64,000 nt of DNA from DRYS01 sp964491605 (lineage in GTDB: Archaea > Thermoproteota > CALKCG01 > B24 > DRYS01). The notes under the pieces are model-generated. The model ran no database searches, was not told the origin of the DNA, and saw only the letters and a list, made by a program, of their open reading frames with translations. Below, in pieces: positions 26,193 through 35,164 of this stretch (positions within the stretch are counted from its first letter, which is position 1; every line of letters starts with the position of its first letter). Both the position numbers and the translations under genes were made by a program. The stretch is taken from positions 1-64,000 of the forward strand of contig CAZBGY010000004.1 of assembly GCA_964491605.1 (NCBI GenBank), in the 5' to 3' direction.

Positions 26193-28328
26193 TTGGGCTA
26201 TATCCTTGATATGGATACCGACTTGGAGTTAAGCGGTGATGAAAGTATAGTAGCTAGGTTTGAAAGCGATATAGCCGTAGATGGAAGGTATGGCGTTAGC
26301 TACCTCATAGTTACTAGTAAGCGTTGTATAGTATGCGATGATAAAGGTAGAGTTATACACTCCGTAGATTTATCTAATATATCCTCTGTCAGTATCGTTG
26401 ATTACGTAGGTAATAGCGAGGTGAAGCTAACCCTTAAGGATGGAAGAGTCATACCTATCATAAGGTTTACGAGAAGTTTAAGGAGAGAGTTCAACGAAGC
26501 CGTTAGCCTCCTAGAAGATGCGTCATCCATTAAAACGGTTATCAACGAACATAAAGAGGAGGTGGAGAGAGTCAAGTTTAAAATGGAGCCTCTCTTATTC
26601 GTCCTAAGATTTGCCCTACCCTACAAGCTAGCTTTAATCCTAGGTTTAGCTTCTGGCATAGCTGGTATCTTCCTAGGATTGCTACCTCCATACTATCTTA
26701 GGATACTGATAGACGATGTCATACTAGCTCAAAGGAGGGAGCAGCTTATCGTTATAATCACGATAATAGTCGTTACGCAAGCTTTAAGCTCGATACTAGG
26801 TGCGCTACGCAGTTATGCATTATCCTACGTAAGTCTTAAGGTCATGCACTCTATAAGAGTTAACCTGTTCAGACACATAATGCAGTTTCAGCCTAACATA
26901 TTAGATACATACGAGTCTGGACGACTTATATCGAGGATAACGGATGATGCGAGTAGGGTGAACTGGTTTCTCTCATGGGGTCTGGAGCAGCTTCTGAGAA
27001 GCGTGATATCGCTAGCATCGGTAGCTACTATGATATTCACACTAGATACTAGGTTAGCTATAATCGCTTCAGCACCCCTCCCACTACTCATCTTCGGTGT
27101 ATCGATGTTTAGTAAGAAAGCTAGATGGGTCTATCATTATGAGTGGAGGAGATCTACAGATGTATCCGCACTACTAGTGGACGTTATACCTGGGTTCCCC
27201 GTCGTTAAAGCACACTGTATGGAGAGGTACGAAGAGGATAGACTGAAAAACAGATTGAATGAGGTTGTTAAAGCCGGTTTAAGATCTACTATACTTAACT
27301 TGAAATTCTTCCCGATGCTAAGCTTCATTATATCATCAGCTACAGCTATAATATGGTGGGTTGGTGGATTAGAGGTTCTAGGGGGAGGGATAACATTAGG
27401 AGTGCTCTCAGCGTTCATATCCTACGTGAGCCAGTTCTACGGACCTATACAGACGCTTATAAGCATAGTGGAGCCTATGAAGAGAGCTAGTACGGCTGCT
27501 GAAAGGATACAGAGCCTGATGTCCATGGATCCGAGTATAAAGGATACACCCAATAGTATCGATCTAGATATCAAAGGAGAGATAAGATTCGAGAATGTAT
27601 GGTTCGGCTACACCCCGTATACATACGTATTGAAGAATGTAAGCTTCGAAGTGAAGCCTGGTGAGAAGATAGGGATAGTAGGTCCTACTGGTAGCGGGAA
27701 GACGACTATAACCAAGTTACTACTTAGATTTTATGACGTAAATAAGGGTAGGATACTTGTGGATGGAGTCGATATAAGGAGTATAAAGATCGAAAGCTTA
27801 AGAAGGCAGATAGGGATAGTAAGCCAGGATCCAAGGCTATTCAACGATTCGATAGTAAACAATATACGATACGGTAAACCAGATGCTACACCAGAGGAGA
27901 TTATGGCTGCTGCTAAGATAGCTTTAGCACACGACTTCATATTGGAGAAACCTCTACGCTACGATTCGCCATGCGGTGAAGGGGGTAGTATGCTATCCGG
28001 AGGTGAGCGTCAGAGGATAGCTATAGCTAGGACCGTGATATCTGATCCGAAGATACTCATACTCGATGAAGCTACCAGTAGCGTCGATACTATAACCGAG
28101 GATGGAATAAAGAAAGCTTTAGACAACATAACTAGAGGTAGGACTACGATTATAATAGCTCATAGGCTTAGCACGGTTAAAGATGTGGATAGACTCATAG
28201 TCTTGGATAGAGGCGAGATAGTGGAGGTCGGTACTCATGAAGAACTTCTTGAACGGAACGGGTTGTATGCCAAGCTTTGGAATACACAATTCCAGGAGAA
28301 GCTTGCTGAAGCTAAGGTGAGCGGATAA
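26193..28328 (+). CDS. ABC exporter (TMD-NBD) with N-terminal PH-like domain
   Basis: A 711-residue half-transporter. Residues 1-115 form a strand-rich cytosolic domain (LIVTSKRCIVCDDKGRVIHS, VKLTLKDGRVIPIIRF) like bacterial PH domains. A six-helix exporter domain starts near 128. The ATPase has Walker A GIVGPTGSGKTT, signature LSGGERQRIAIART, Walker B ILILDEATS and switch AHRLST. The start could be the TTG at 26193 or the ATG at 26211. The stop touches the start of the DUF1854 gene. I recall that bacterial DUF1854 proteins pair with such transporters in gene sets named for cyanophycin metabolism; the cargo here is unknown. Confidence 0.88.
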   Translation: MGYILDMDTDLELSGDESIVARFESDIAVDGRYGVSYLIVTSKRCIVCDDKGRVIHSVDLSNISSVSIVDYVGNSEVKLTLKDGRVIPIIRFTRSLRREFNEAVSLLEDASSIKTVINEHKEEVERVKFKMEPLLFVLRFALPYKLALILGLASGIAGIFLGLLPPYYLRILIDDVILAQRREQLIVIITIIVVTQALSSILGALRSYALSYVSLKVMHSIRVNLFRHIMQFQPNILDTYESGRLISRITDDASRVNWFLSWGLEQLLRSVISLASVATMIFTLDTRLAIIASAPLPLLIFGVSMFSKKARWVYHYEWRRSTDVSALLVDVIPGFPVVKAHCMERYEEDRLKNRLNEVVKAGLRSTILNLKFFPMLSFIISSATAIIWWVGGLEVLGGGITLGVLSAFISYVSQFYGPIQTLISIVEPMKRASTAAERIQSLMSMDPSIKDTPNSIDLDIKGEIRFENVWFGYTPYTYVLKNVSFEVKPGEKIGIVGPTGSGKTTITKLLLRFYDVNKGRILVDGVDIRSIKIESLRRQIGIVSQDPRLFNDSIVNNIRYGKPDATPEEIMAAAKIALAHDFILEKPLRYDSPCGEGGSMLSGGERQRIAIARTVISDPKILILDEATSSVDTITEDGIKKALDNITRGRTTIIIAHRLSTVKDVDRLIVLDRGEIVEVGTHEELLERNGLYAKLWNTQFQEKLAEAKVSG

Positions 28329-28838
28329 ATGAGTAGTATAAAGGATTATGCTAGAGCCTCCTTCCGTATAGTTGAACCGGATGAGATAGAGATAGAGTAT
28401 GATGGAAACTCGGATCTATTAACTATATATATCAATGGGAAGCCATATAGGGGTGTAGAACCTATCAAGCCCTTCCCACTCTCCAACCCGCACTATATCC
28501 TATTTAGATCGACATTAACCCATGAGGATATATGCGTAGTCAACGATATTCGTAGACTTAGGAAGGAGAAGAGAATCCTATTGGAACATATACTGGATAA
28601 AAGATATTTCATACCATCCATCATAGATGTATACGATATAACGTATACAGGCGAATATTACGTATGCAAGGTTAAAACGGATAGAGGTGATAGAACCTTT
28701 AAGATAATGGGTAGGAGGAATGTATATAGGATTGACAATAAGATAGTCATAATAGATATAGATGAGAACATATACTTGGTAGAGAACTACGAGAAGATGG
28801 GGAGGAAAGCTAAAGAGGAGCTTATGAAGATAATATAA
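28329..28838 (+). CDS. DUF1854 family protein, partner of ABC exporter
   Basis: A 169-residue soluble protein. The C-terminal half YVCKVKTDRGDRTFKIMG, then RRNVYRIDNKIVIIDIDENIYLV, matches the conserved pattern I know from DUF1854 (TDRG, then an Asp-rich strand and a Tyr). It starts with the base after the transporter's stop codon, so the two are surely co-translated and probably work together. No catalytic motif is visible. Family assignment is from memory of the motif. Confidence 0.65.
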   Translation: MSSIKDYARASFRIVEPDEIEIEYDGNSDLLTIYINGKPYRGVEPIKPFPLSNPHYILFRSTLTHEDICVVNDIRRLRKEKRILLEHILDKRYFIPSIIDVYDITYTGEYYVCKVKTDRGDRTFKIMGRRNVYRIDNKIVIIDIDENIYLVENYEKMGRKAKEELMKII

Positions 28839-28866
28839 TCTTAACGGATTACTAGCTTCATAGTAG

Positions 28867-29358
28867 GTGTACATGATGGGTTGTAGGAGGCCGTTCAGAC
28901 TAGCATGCCTCGGAGGCACGTTTGAAACCTTGCATGCCGGGCATAGAAGGCTTCTCGACGAAGCGTTCAAGTATTCGGATTATGTCCTCGTAGGTTTAAC
29001 TTCAGATGAGCTTGCTTCGAAGCTTGGTAAACTATACGATGTGTCCCTCTACATGGATAGGGAGAAGAAGCTTAAAGCATACCTGGAATCCAGGTATAAG
29101 GGTAGGTATAGCATCGTTAAGCTCGACGATGTATACGGTATAGCTACCGATATAGCTGAACTTGAAGCTATATTCGTAACGGAGGAAACCTCTGTTAGAG
29201 CCGAAGAGATAAATCGTATAAGAGCATCAAAGGGGTTGAAGCCTCTGGAAGTAGTGATCGTACCTATGGTTCTAGCTGAAGATGGGAAGCCGATCTCATC
29301 CACTAGGATTAAGATGGGGGAGATAGATTCTGAGGGGAAGTTGAAGCCTGGTAAGTGA
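28867..29358 (+). CDS. coaD: Archaeal phosphopantetheine adenylyltransferase
   Basis: A 163-residue nucleotidyltransferase of coenzyme A synthesis (4'-phosphopantetheine + ATP to dephospho-CoA). GGTFETLHAGHRRLL carries the (T/H)xGH motif, and ISSTRIK near the end is the second ATP motif. FVTEETSVRAEEIN is typical of archaeal PPAT. The frame opens with GTG at 28867. The ATG at 28876 has the better spacing from GGTG and may be the true start. It is tightly followed by the GGR gene. Confidence 0.92.
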   Translation: MYMMGCRRPFRLACLGGTFETLHAGHRRLLDEAFKYSDYVLVGLTSDELASKLGKLYDVSLYMDREKKLKAYLESRYKGRYSIVKLDDVYGIATDIAELEAIFVTEETSVRAEEINRIRASKGLKPLEVVIVPMVLAEDGKPISSTRIKMGEIDSEGKLKPGK

Positions 29359-29364
29359 TCTTAT

Positions 29365-30702
29365 ATGGAGTCCAGCAGAATCTATGATGTTGTCGTAGTA
29401 GGAGCTGGGACTGGCGGATGCTCCACGGCATTATTCACGGCTAAACTAGGGTTAAAGGTGTGCATACTGGATGCTAAGCGAGAAGTTGATATAGGTAGGA
29501 AGGTATGCGGCGATGCTATCGGTAAACACCATTTCGATAATTTAGGCATACCATACCCGATGGACGCTATAATAAACGAGGTTAAGGGTATAAGACTGTA
29601 TTCTCCGAGCAGATCGACCGTATTCGAGATAGTAGGTGAAGGTGTATCAGGCTTTATGCTTAAACGCCATGCATTCGGGCAGAATCTGCTGAGAGATGCT
29701 CTGAATAGTGGAGCTGAGCTCTACGATTCTACGAGAGCTCTTAAACCCATCGTAGATAGGGGGAGGGTTATAGGAGTGATAGCGGAGCGTGGAGGTGTAA
29801 GGATGGAGCTTAAGGGTAGGGTTACTGTAGATGCGAGCGGAGCGGTAGCGGTTCTAAGGAGGAGTATACCTGAAGAATCACTACCGGAGAGGGATGTGAA
29901 GCCTGAGGATATTCAGGTAGCGTACAGGGAGGTTAGAGTCATCGAGGAGGGGTATGATGGAGGCGAATACGGAGAGATCTATCTCAGCAGGATTTATGCT
30001 CCGGGTGGATACGCTTGGATATTCCCTAGAAGTGATGGAACCGTTAACGTAGGGGTGGGGGTTCAATGTGGACAGGGTTATCCTAATCCGAAAACACTGC
30101 TCCACAAGTTTCTAGATACAGTTAGAGGCATAGGGGGTACCATACTGGATGCTGGAGGAGGGCTTGTACCTACGCGCAGACCGTTAGCTAGTCTCGTAGC
30201 CGATGGATTCATACTCGTAGGAGATTCCGCATGTCAAGTTAATCCTATACACGGGGGAGGTATAGGTCCATCGATGTATGCCGGTAAACTTGCCGCTGAA
30301 GCTATAGTCGAAGCATACGATCAAGGGTTATTCACAGTCGAGGGGTTATGGATGTATAACGTAAGGTATATGAGGAGCTATGGAGCTAAACAGGCGGCTT
30401 TAGATGTATTAAGAAGATTCCTACAGGATCTATCAGATGAAGATATAGATTACGGTATGTCCGTTAGACTTCTAACCGAAGAAGATATACTTAGAGCTAG
30501 TATGTATGGAGCGTTAAAGATTTCGACGCTGGAGAAGATTAAAAGATTTACTAGGAGCTTAGGTAAGCCAGGGCTTCTAATTAGGCTTAGAAGGACTGCT
30601 AGTATGATGGTCGAGGCTAGGAGATTGTATGAGAGATTCCCTGAGAATATAAGTGAATTTAAGAGATGGCTGTATGAGGCGAAAGCTATTCTACCATGTT
30701 AA
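29365..30702 (+). CDS. Geranylgeranyl reductase family flavoprotein (archaeal lipid saturation)
   Basis: A 445-residue FAD enzyme that saturates the isoprenoid chains of archaeal membrane lipids. It has the FAD fold VVVVGAGTGGCSTALF, the GR motif DIGRKVCGDAIGKHHF, and the second FAD motif LVGDSACQVNPIHGGGIGPSMYAG. The catalytic-cysteine stretch KVCGD is typical of digeranylgeranylglycerophospholipid reductases. It lies six bases after coaD in the same transcription unit. Confidence 0.92.
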   Translation: MESSRIYDVVVVGAGTGGCSTALFTAKLGLKVCILDAKREVDIGRKVCGDAIGKHHFDNLGIPYPMDAIINEVKGIRLYSPSRSTVFEIVGEGVSGFMLKRHAFGQNLLRDALNSGAELYDSTRALKPIVDRGRVIGVIAERGGVRMELKGRVTVDASGAVAVLRRSIPEESLPERDVKPEDIQVAYREVRVIEEGYDGGEYGEIYLSRIYAPGGYAWIFPRSDGTVNVGVGVQCGQGYPNPKTLLHKFLDTVRGIGGTILDAGGGLVPTRRPLASLVADGFILVGDSACQVNPIHGGGIGPSMYAGKLAAEAIVEAYDQGLFTVEGLWMYNVRYMRSYGAKQAALDVLRRFLQDLSDEDIDYGMSVRLLTEEDILRASMYGALKISTLEKIKRFTRSLGKPGLLIRLRRTASMMVEARRLYERFPENISEFKRWLYEAKAILPC

Positions 30703-30832
30703 AGATACCATACGATCGTATAGAGGGGGTTATCTCAAATTTTGTATGAATGATAGCCGTTCACATTTTGATAGTTATACTAAGATTTATATAGGTCGAG
30801 TAGATCGATAACATAGAGTAAGGTGAATATAA

Positions 30833-31099
30833 TTGATAGAAGATATAAGTAGACATGGCATTACCATATTATTATTCCTACTAACACAAGAGAGAGTTGT
30901 CGTTAGCGATGCTAGACGGCTAAACATAGGGTATAGTACGTTCTATAGGAGCCTGATACCTTTAATAAGGATGGGACTTATCAAGGAGGAGGGAGAGGGC
31001 GCTAGGAAGGCGTTCAAGCTCACGGAGCTTGGAAGGCAGGTAGCGTTAAAGCTTAAAGAGGTAGATGATCTATTGAAAACATCGGTTGGACGAGAGTAG
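30833..31099 (+). CDS. Small winged-helix transcription regulator
   Basis: An 88-residue protein with a winged helix: ITILLFLLTQERVVVSDARR, recognition helix YSTFYRSLIPLIRMGLI, wing EGARKAFKLTELGRQVA. It resembles MarR/PadR-like archaeal wHTH proteins. The start is TTG. A TATA-like ATTTATATAGG lies about 40 bases upstream. It converges with the dehydrogenase gene; target genes are unknown. Confidence 0.7.
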   Translation: MIEDISRHGITILLFLLTQERVVVSDARRLNIGYSTFYRSLIPLIRMGLIKEEGEGARKAFKLTELGRQVALKLKEVDDLLKTSVGRE

Positions 31100-31104
31100 G
31101 TTCA

Positions 31105-32094
31105 CTATACAAGACTTAGTTTCTCTAAAACCTCCGGGTTTGCTATCCTCACAGGCTTCCTGCCTGAGAGAATTCTTTCGATATCCTCTACCAGCATCAT
31201 ATCCATCCTCCTCACCGACTCCACCGTTAGGAATGCTATATGCGGCGTAGCGACGACGTTATCCATAGATAGAAGCGGGTTATCAGGTTTTAGAGGCTCC
31301 TCTTCGAATACATCTAGAGCTGCACCGGCTATCCAGCCTTCCTTCAGAGCTTTAACTAAAGCAGATTCATCTACGACCGATCCTCTAGCCGTATTTACTA
31401 GCAGGGAGGTAGGCTTCATAAGCTTAAGCTCCCTCTCACCTATCATATGGTATGTTTCCCTGGTTAGGGGTACGTGTATCGTAACTATATCCGATTCTCT
31501 GAGCAACGTTTCAAGGTCTACCGGTCTACATCCAGATCCTTCGATAAGCTTTGAATCTACGTATGGATCGTATACCAGGATAGACATGCCGAAACTCCTA
31601 CCTATACCGGCTACAGTCCTACCTATAGCTCCGAATCCTATAACGCCTAGCTTCTTACCTTCAAGCTCAAATCCTATAAGCCTAGGAGGGGTTGTACGAA
31701 GCCTCCTAACATACTCATGAGCTAACGTTACTCTACGCGAGAAGGATAATATCAACGCGAACGTATGTTCGGCTACTGCTCTAGCGTTAGCATGAGGCGT
31801 GTAAAGGATTGGAATACCTAACTTCGTAGCTGCTTCTATATCTACGTTGTCGAGGCCTACACCATGCCTAGCTACGACTTTAAGCCCAGTCTCGCGTAGA
31901 ACCCGCTCCGTTACGATACATCCACCGCCTAGTATAAGTATATCGAAGCCTCTGAGAGCTTCGATAGTCTCATCCTCAGATAGGCTTCTACCCTTCAACT
32001 CTATCCTACTGATATCCGCTATAGATTTAAGCCTCTCGATCGCCTCAGGCGTATATACACCGAAGCTTGAGGAAAATATAGCTATACGAGCCAC
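31105..32094 (-). CDS. D-isomer-specific 2-hydroxyacid dehydrogenase (SerA-like)
   Basis: An NAD-dependent dehydrogenase of about 329 residues. The NAD fold is LGVIGFGAIGRTVAGIG. The catalytic residues are Arg in VNTARGSVVDE, Glu in DVFEEEPL and His in ATPHIAFLT. It could be phosphoglycerate dehydrogenase, which would feed the phosphoserine route, or a glyoxylate/hydroxypyruvate reductase; the missing C-terminal ACT domain leaves this open. I start at the GTG at 32094, preceded by GGTGGTGGGA, rather than the TTG five codons upstream. The FGGY kinase lies just upstream on the same strand. Confidence 0.87.
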   Translation of the reverse strand: MARIAIFSSSFGVYTPEAIERLKSIADISRIELKGRSLSEDETIEALRGFDILILGGGCIVTERVLRETGLKVVARHGVGLDNVDIEAATKLGIPILYTPHANARAVAEHTFALILSFSRRVTLAHEYVRRLRTTPPRLIGFELEGKKLGVIGFGAIGRTVAGIGRSFGMSILVYDPYVDSKLIEGSGCRPVDLETLLRESDIVTIHVPLTRETYHMIGERELKLMKPTSLLVNTARGSVVDESALVKALKEGWIAGAALDVFEEEPLKPDNPLLSMDNVVATPHIAFLTVESVRRMDMMLVEDIERILSGRKPVRIANPEVLEKLSLV

Positions 32095-32143
32095 TCCCAC
32101 CACCAGCAAGAATTCTATCGAAAGCGTAAGGAAAAGTTTTCTG

Positions 32144-33604
32144 TTAGAAGCGGTACAGCGATAACATCATATCGTATATTTTACGATACAGCCTGTAACG
32201 CTTCTCGTATATCTCGACCTCAGATTGTACTGGATTATCCACATCCGTTATACTGACCGCCACGCTTAAGGCATCCTTTAGAGAGTTATAGTATCCTAAA
32301 CCAGATGCAGCCAGTATAGCAGCTCCCATAAGTGATGATTCCTCGAAGCCTACGTACTCCACCCTCATATCGAGTATGGATGAGCATATCCTCCTCCATA
32401 GTTTCGAAGAGGATCCTCCACCGCCTATACGTGCAATCCTAGCTTTAAGCATATTCTCCTCCATAGAATCTGCTATCCATCTTAAAGTGTAGATCGGAGC
32501 CTCCATCAACGCTCGAACTATATGCCCCCTACGATGATTTAGGGTTAAACCGAAGAACACGGCTTTAGCGTATGGATCCCTGACAGGGAATCTCTCACCA
32601 GATAGGAACGGTAGAATCAGTGGGTTAGATAGATCTAGATCCACAGATTCAGCTTCACCTATAAGCTCCTCATAGCTGCATCGAGAACCGAGTATGTCAT
32701 CTCTAAACCATCGCAAGCATAGACCAGCATTATTAACTGCACCACCTGGAATCCATATGCCATAGCCTAGGTAATAGCAGAAGAAACGCATATCCCTAGA
32801 TCTATCGACTACAGGCTTATTTGAAGATAATCTGAAAGCTCCGCTAGTACCAATATTAACCGCCGCTATACCATCGCTTATAGCTCCTACACCTAAGCTA
32901 TGTAGGGCTCCATCCGATGCTCCGAGGAATAACATAGGAGAAGAGTCTAATCCCAGATTTGAAGCTATACTTCTAGGTAGCTCTATGAACGATTTCTCAC
33001 CATCATAAAGCTTAGGAAGCCTGGATTCATCGACGCCGGCTAATTCCAGCGATGTATCGTTCCAATTCAAGCTGTGTATGTTGAGGAGTTGGCTACCCGA
33101 AGCTGTAGATCTATCTATGTAAGGTTCACCTATAAGCTTATAGATGATATAGTCTTTAGCTGATAGAAACCATTTAGATTCCATGAAGAGATCTGGTTTA
33201 GATAAGCGAAACCATAGGAGCTTAGCTAGAGGATATATGAATAGAGGAGGACATCCTGTCTCCGTATATAGTCTGTATCCATCGATTCTATCCTCTATGA
33301 ACCTAATGACTACAGCAGGCCTGATATCGAGGTATGTATGGAGCCGTGTTAGAGGAGTGCCATTCTTACTTATACATGCAAGCCCATGCATCTGCCCACT
33401 GAGAACCATGGCATCGACGCACTTAGACTTCGAATCCACGGATACAGCTCTACAAGCTTTCACGAAACATCCATACATCGATTCAAGATCCTGCTCAGCG
33501 CCAAGCTCAAGTTCAACTTTAGCCATAGACGATAACCTGAAGTTATCCTCGAATACAGCGGCTTTAATGCTACCAGTTCCGATGTCTACAGCTAGTATAC
33601 GCAA
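32144..33604 (-). CDS. FGGY-family carbohydrate kinase (xylulokinase-like)
   Basis: A 486-residue sugar kinase of the ASKHA fold. It opens with the phosphate-1 motif LAVDIGTGSIKAAVF, has SGQMHGL typical of xylulokinases, then FLGASDGALHSLG, NIGTSGAFRLSS and the adenosine motif IARIGGGGSSSKLWRRI. It is in the same unit as the downstream hydroxyacid dehydrogenase. Substrate could be xylulose or another ketose. A TATA box (GATAAATTTTTATC) and an inverted repeat lie upstream. Confidence 0.87.
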   Translation of the reverse strand: MRILAVDIGTGSIKAAVFEDNFRLSSMAKVELELGAEQDLESMYGCFVKACRAVSVDSKSKCVDAMVLSGQMHGLACISKNGTPLTRLHTYLDIRPAVVIRFIEDRIDGYRLYTETGCPPLFIYPLAKLLWFRLSKPDLFMESKWFLSAKDYIIYKLIGEPYIDRSTASGSQLLNIHSLNWNDTSLELAGVDESRLPKLYDGEKSFIELPRSIASNLGLDSSPMLFLGASDGALHSLGVGAISDGIAAVNIGTSGAFRLSSNKPVVDRSRDMRFFCYYLGYGIWIPGGAVNNAGLCLRWFRDDILGSRCSYEELIGEAESVDLDLSNPLILPFLSGERFPVRDPYAKAVFFGLTLNHRRGHIVRALMEAPIYTLRWIADSMEENMLKARIARIGGGGSSSKLWRRICSSILDMRVEYVGFEESSLMGAAILAASGLGYYNSLKDALSVAVSITDVDNPVQSEVEIYEKRYRLYRKIYDMMLSLYRF

Positions 33605-33675
33605 GATTAGACTCAGAATATAAGAGAGAATCGCTGAGACCGAGATAAAAATTTATCAAGGAATGAATATTACCA

Positions 33676-33699
33676 CTCATACAAGGTTAACTGTATGAG
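33676..33699. promoter_or_regulatory. Inverted repeat upstream of FGGY kinase, candidate operator
   Basis: A perfect 8-bp dyad, CTCATACA and TGTATGAG, with an 8-base spacer. It lies just upstream of the kinase's minus-strand TATA box (about 33642-33658) in the divergent promoter region. The position fits an activator or repressor site. No second copy was noticed. Confidence 0.35.
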
Positions 33700-33850
33700 A
33701 CGATCAACTAAAAGTTTACAGGATCAACTTCTCTGTACATATGGTATGTAGGGTTATCGTTAAATGCAAGCACGGCGATCAGGGTATATATTTAACTTTG
33801 GTATAAGGTATACTTTGGTGATATAATAGAGAACCGAGTATGCAGAGTTC

Positions 33851-34537
33851 ATGGTGGTGGGGTTGAGTTTAGCTAGGGAGAAGGAGAGGCTCATACAGGA
33901 GCTTAAGGTTATAGGTGCTATTAGGTCTAAGTCTGTGGAGGAGGCTTTCCGCAGAGTTCCTAGGGAGTTGTTCCTTCCAGAGCATCTGAGGATGTATGCA
34001 TATGTAGATACGCCTCTACCGATAGGTTCCGGTCAGACGATATCTGCACCCCATATGGTATGCTTAATGAATGAGGAGCTTCAACTAGAGGTTGGATATA
34101 AAGTTCTAGAGGTTGGAGCTGGCTCAGGATATCATGCATGCACGATAGCGGAGATAGTTGCACCTAGCGATGTCGATAGGAGTTTATGGGGTCATGTATG
34201 GACTTTAGAGATAGTCGAGGAGCTAGCATCCTACGCTAGACGTAACATCGAGAAGGCTGGCTATGGAGATAGAGTTACGGTTATATGGGGTGATGGCTCT
34301 AAAGGCCTACCCGAGTATGCTCCATACGATCGTATACTCGTAACAGCCGCGGCGCCTGATGTACCTCAACCTTTGATAGATCAGCTTAAACCAGGGGGGA
34401 TAATTCTAATACCTATCGGTAGACCGTATTCGACGCAGATACTTGTTAAAGTCGAGAAGAAAGAGGATGGAAGAGTTACAAGGAAGAAGCTTCTAGACGT
34501 TATATTTGTACCTTTGAAAGGGGAGTATGGATGGTAA
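33851..34537 (+). CDS. pcm: Protein-L-isoaspartate O-methyltransferase
   Basis: A 228-residue SAM-dependent repair enzyme that methylates isoaspartyl residues in aged proteins, useful at high temperature. It has VPRELFLPEHLRMYAYVDTPLPIGSGQTISAPHMV (quoted regions overlap family motifs), the SAM motif VLEVGAGSGYHAC, and PYDRILVTAAAPDVP. The first codons are ATG GTG GTG GGG, so the start may lie a few codons in. It overlaps the DUF371 gene by seven bases. Confidence 0.94.
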   Translation: MVVGLSLAREKERLIQELKVIGAIRSKSVEEAFRRVPRELFLPEHLRMYAYVDTPLPIGSGQTISAPHMVCLMNEELQLEVGYKVLEVGAGSGYHACTIAEIVAPSDVDRSLWGHVWTLEIVEELASYARRNIEKAGYGDRVTVIWGDGSKGLPEYAPYDRILVTAAAPDVPQPLIDQLKPGGIILIPIGRPYSTQILVKVEKKEDGRVTRKKLLDVIFVPLKGEYGW

Positions 34538-34956
34538 TATACGAGGATAGCTTCTATGCTTGGGGTCACCCCAATATAAGAGCTAGACATAGATCCACCC
34601 TCATGATAACGAAAGAGGATTACGTTACACCTAGAGGTGATTGTATAATAGCGGTTAAAGCCGAAAGATCGCTGCTAGAATTGAAGCCTGAAGTTAGGGA
34701 TGCGATACGTAGAGATGAATCTATCGTAACGCTCACGCTGGATATAGATGGATACATCTTCGAGGTGAAAGGTTGCGGATCTAGTAAGCTCACCCTAGAT
34801 CATCCGACAGATATCGTATGTAGGAGGAGCAGCTACATTTGTAACCGTACCTTGATGATAAAAGCTGATAGAGCTGCGATCGATATACCTAGGAAGATCG
34901 TGGAAACGTTGAGGAGCAATGTTAGAGTTATCGTTAAGATCAGCGTCGATATTTAA
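34531..34956 (+). CDS. DUF371 family protein
   Basis: A 141-residue archaeal conserved protein. It has GHPNIRARHRSTLMITKE and TPRGDCIIAVKAE, the conserved DUF371 core, and two further beta-rich segments ending in VRVIVKISV. Function is unknown. It overlaps and is co-transcribed with pcm. The spacer 34957-35164 shows only the ribosome site of the next gene. Confidence 0.8.
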   Translation: MVIYEDSFYAWGHPNIRARHRSTLMITKEDYVTPRGDCIIAVKAERSLLELKPEVRDAIRRDESIVTLTLDIDGYIFEVKGCGSSKLTLDHPTDIVCRRSSYICNRTLMIKADRAAIDIPRKIVETLRSNVRVIVKISVDI

Positions 34957-35164
34957 CTATCGTATATTATGGCTGGATTCTTCCAGCACTCCTTTACGGA
35001 TTATGAAGAGTAGATCTTGAAGCTAGGAGTTTGAGTTGAATTATTCACCGTTATGAAAGCTATTTAATCATGTAGCAGTGAGGCTAGGTTCTAAGAGATG
35101 ATTAAGCTATTATATCTCGATCAGATCTAAATCGATTAGGGAGTATGCAGGAGGTTCGATCCGT

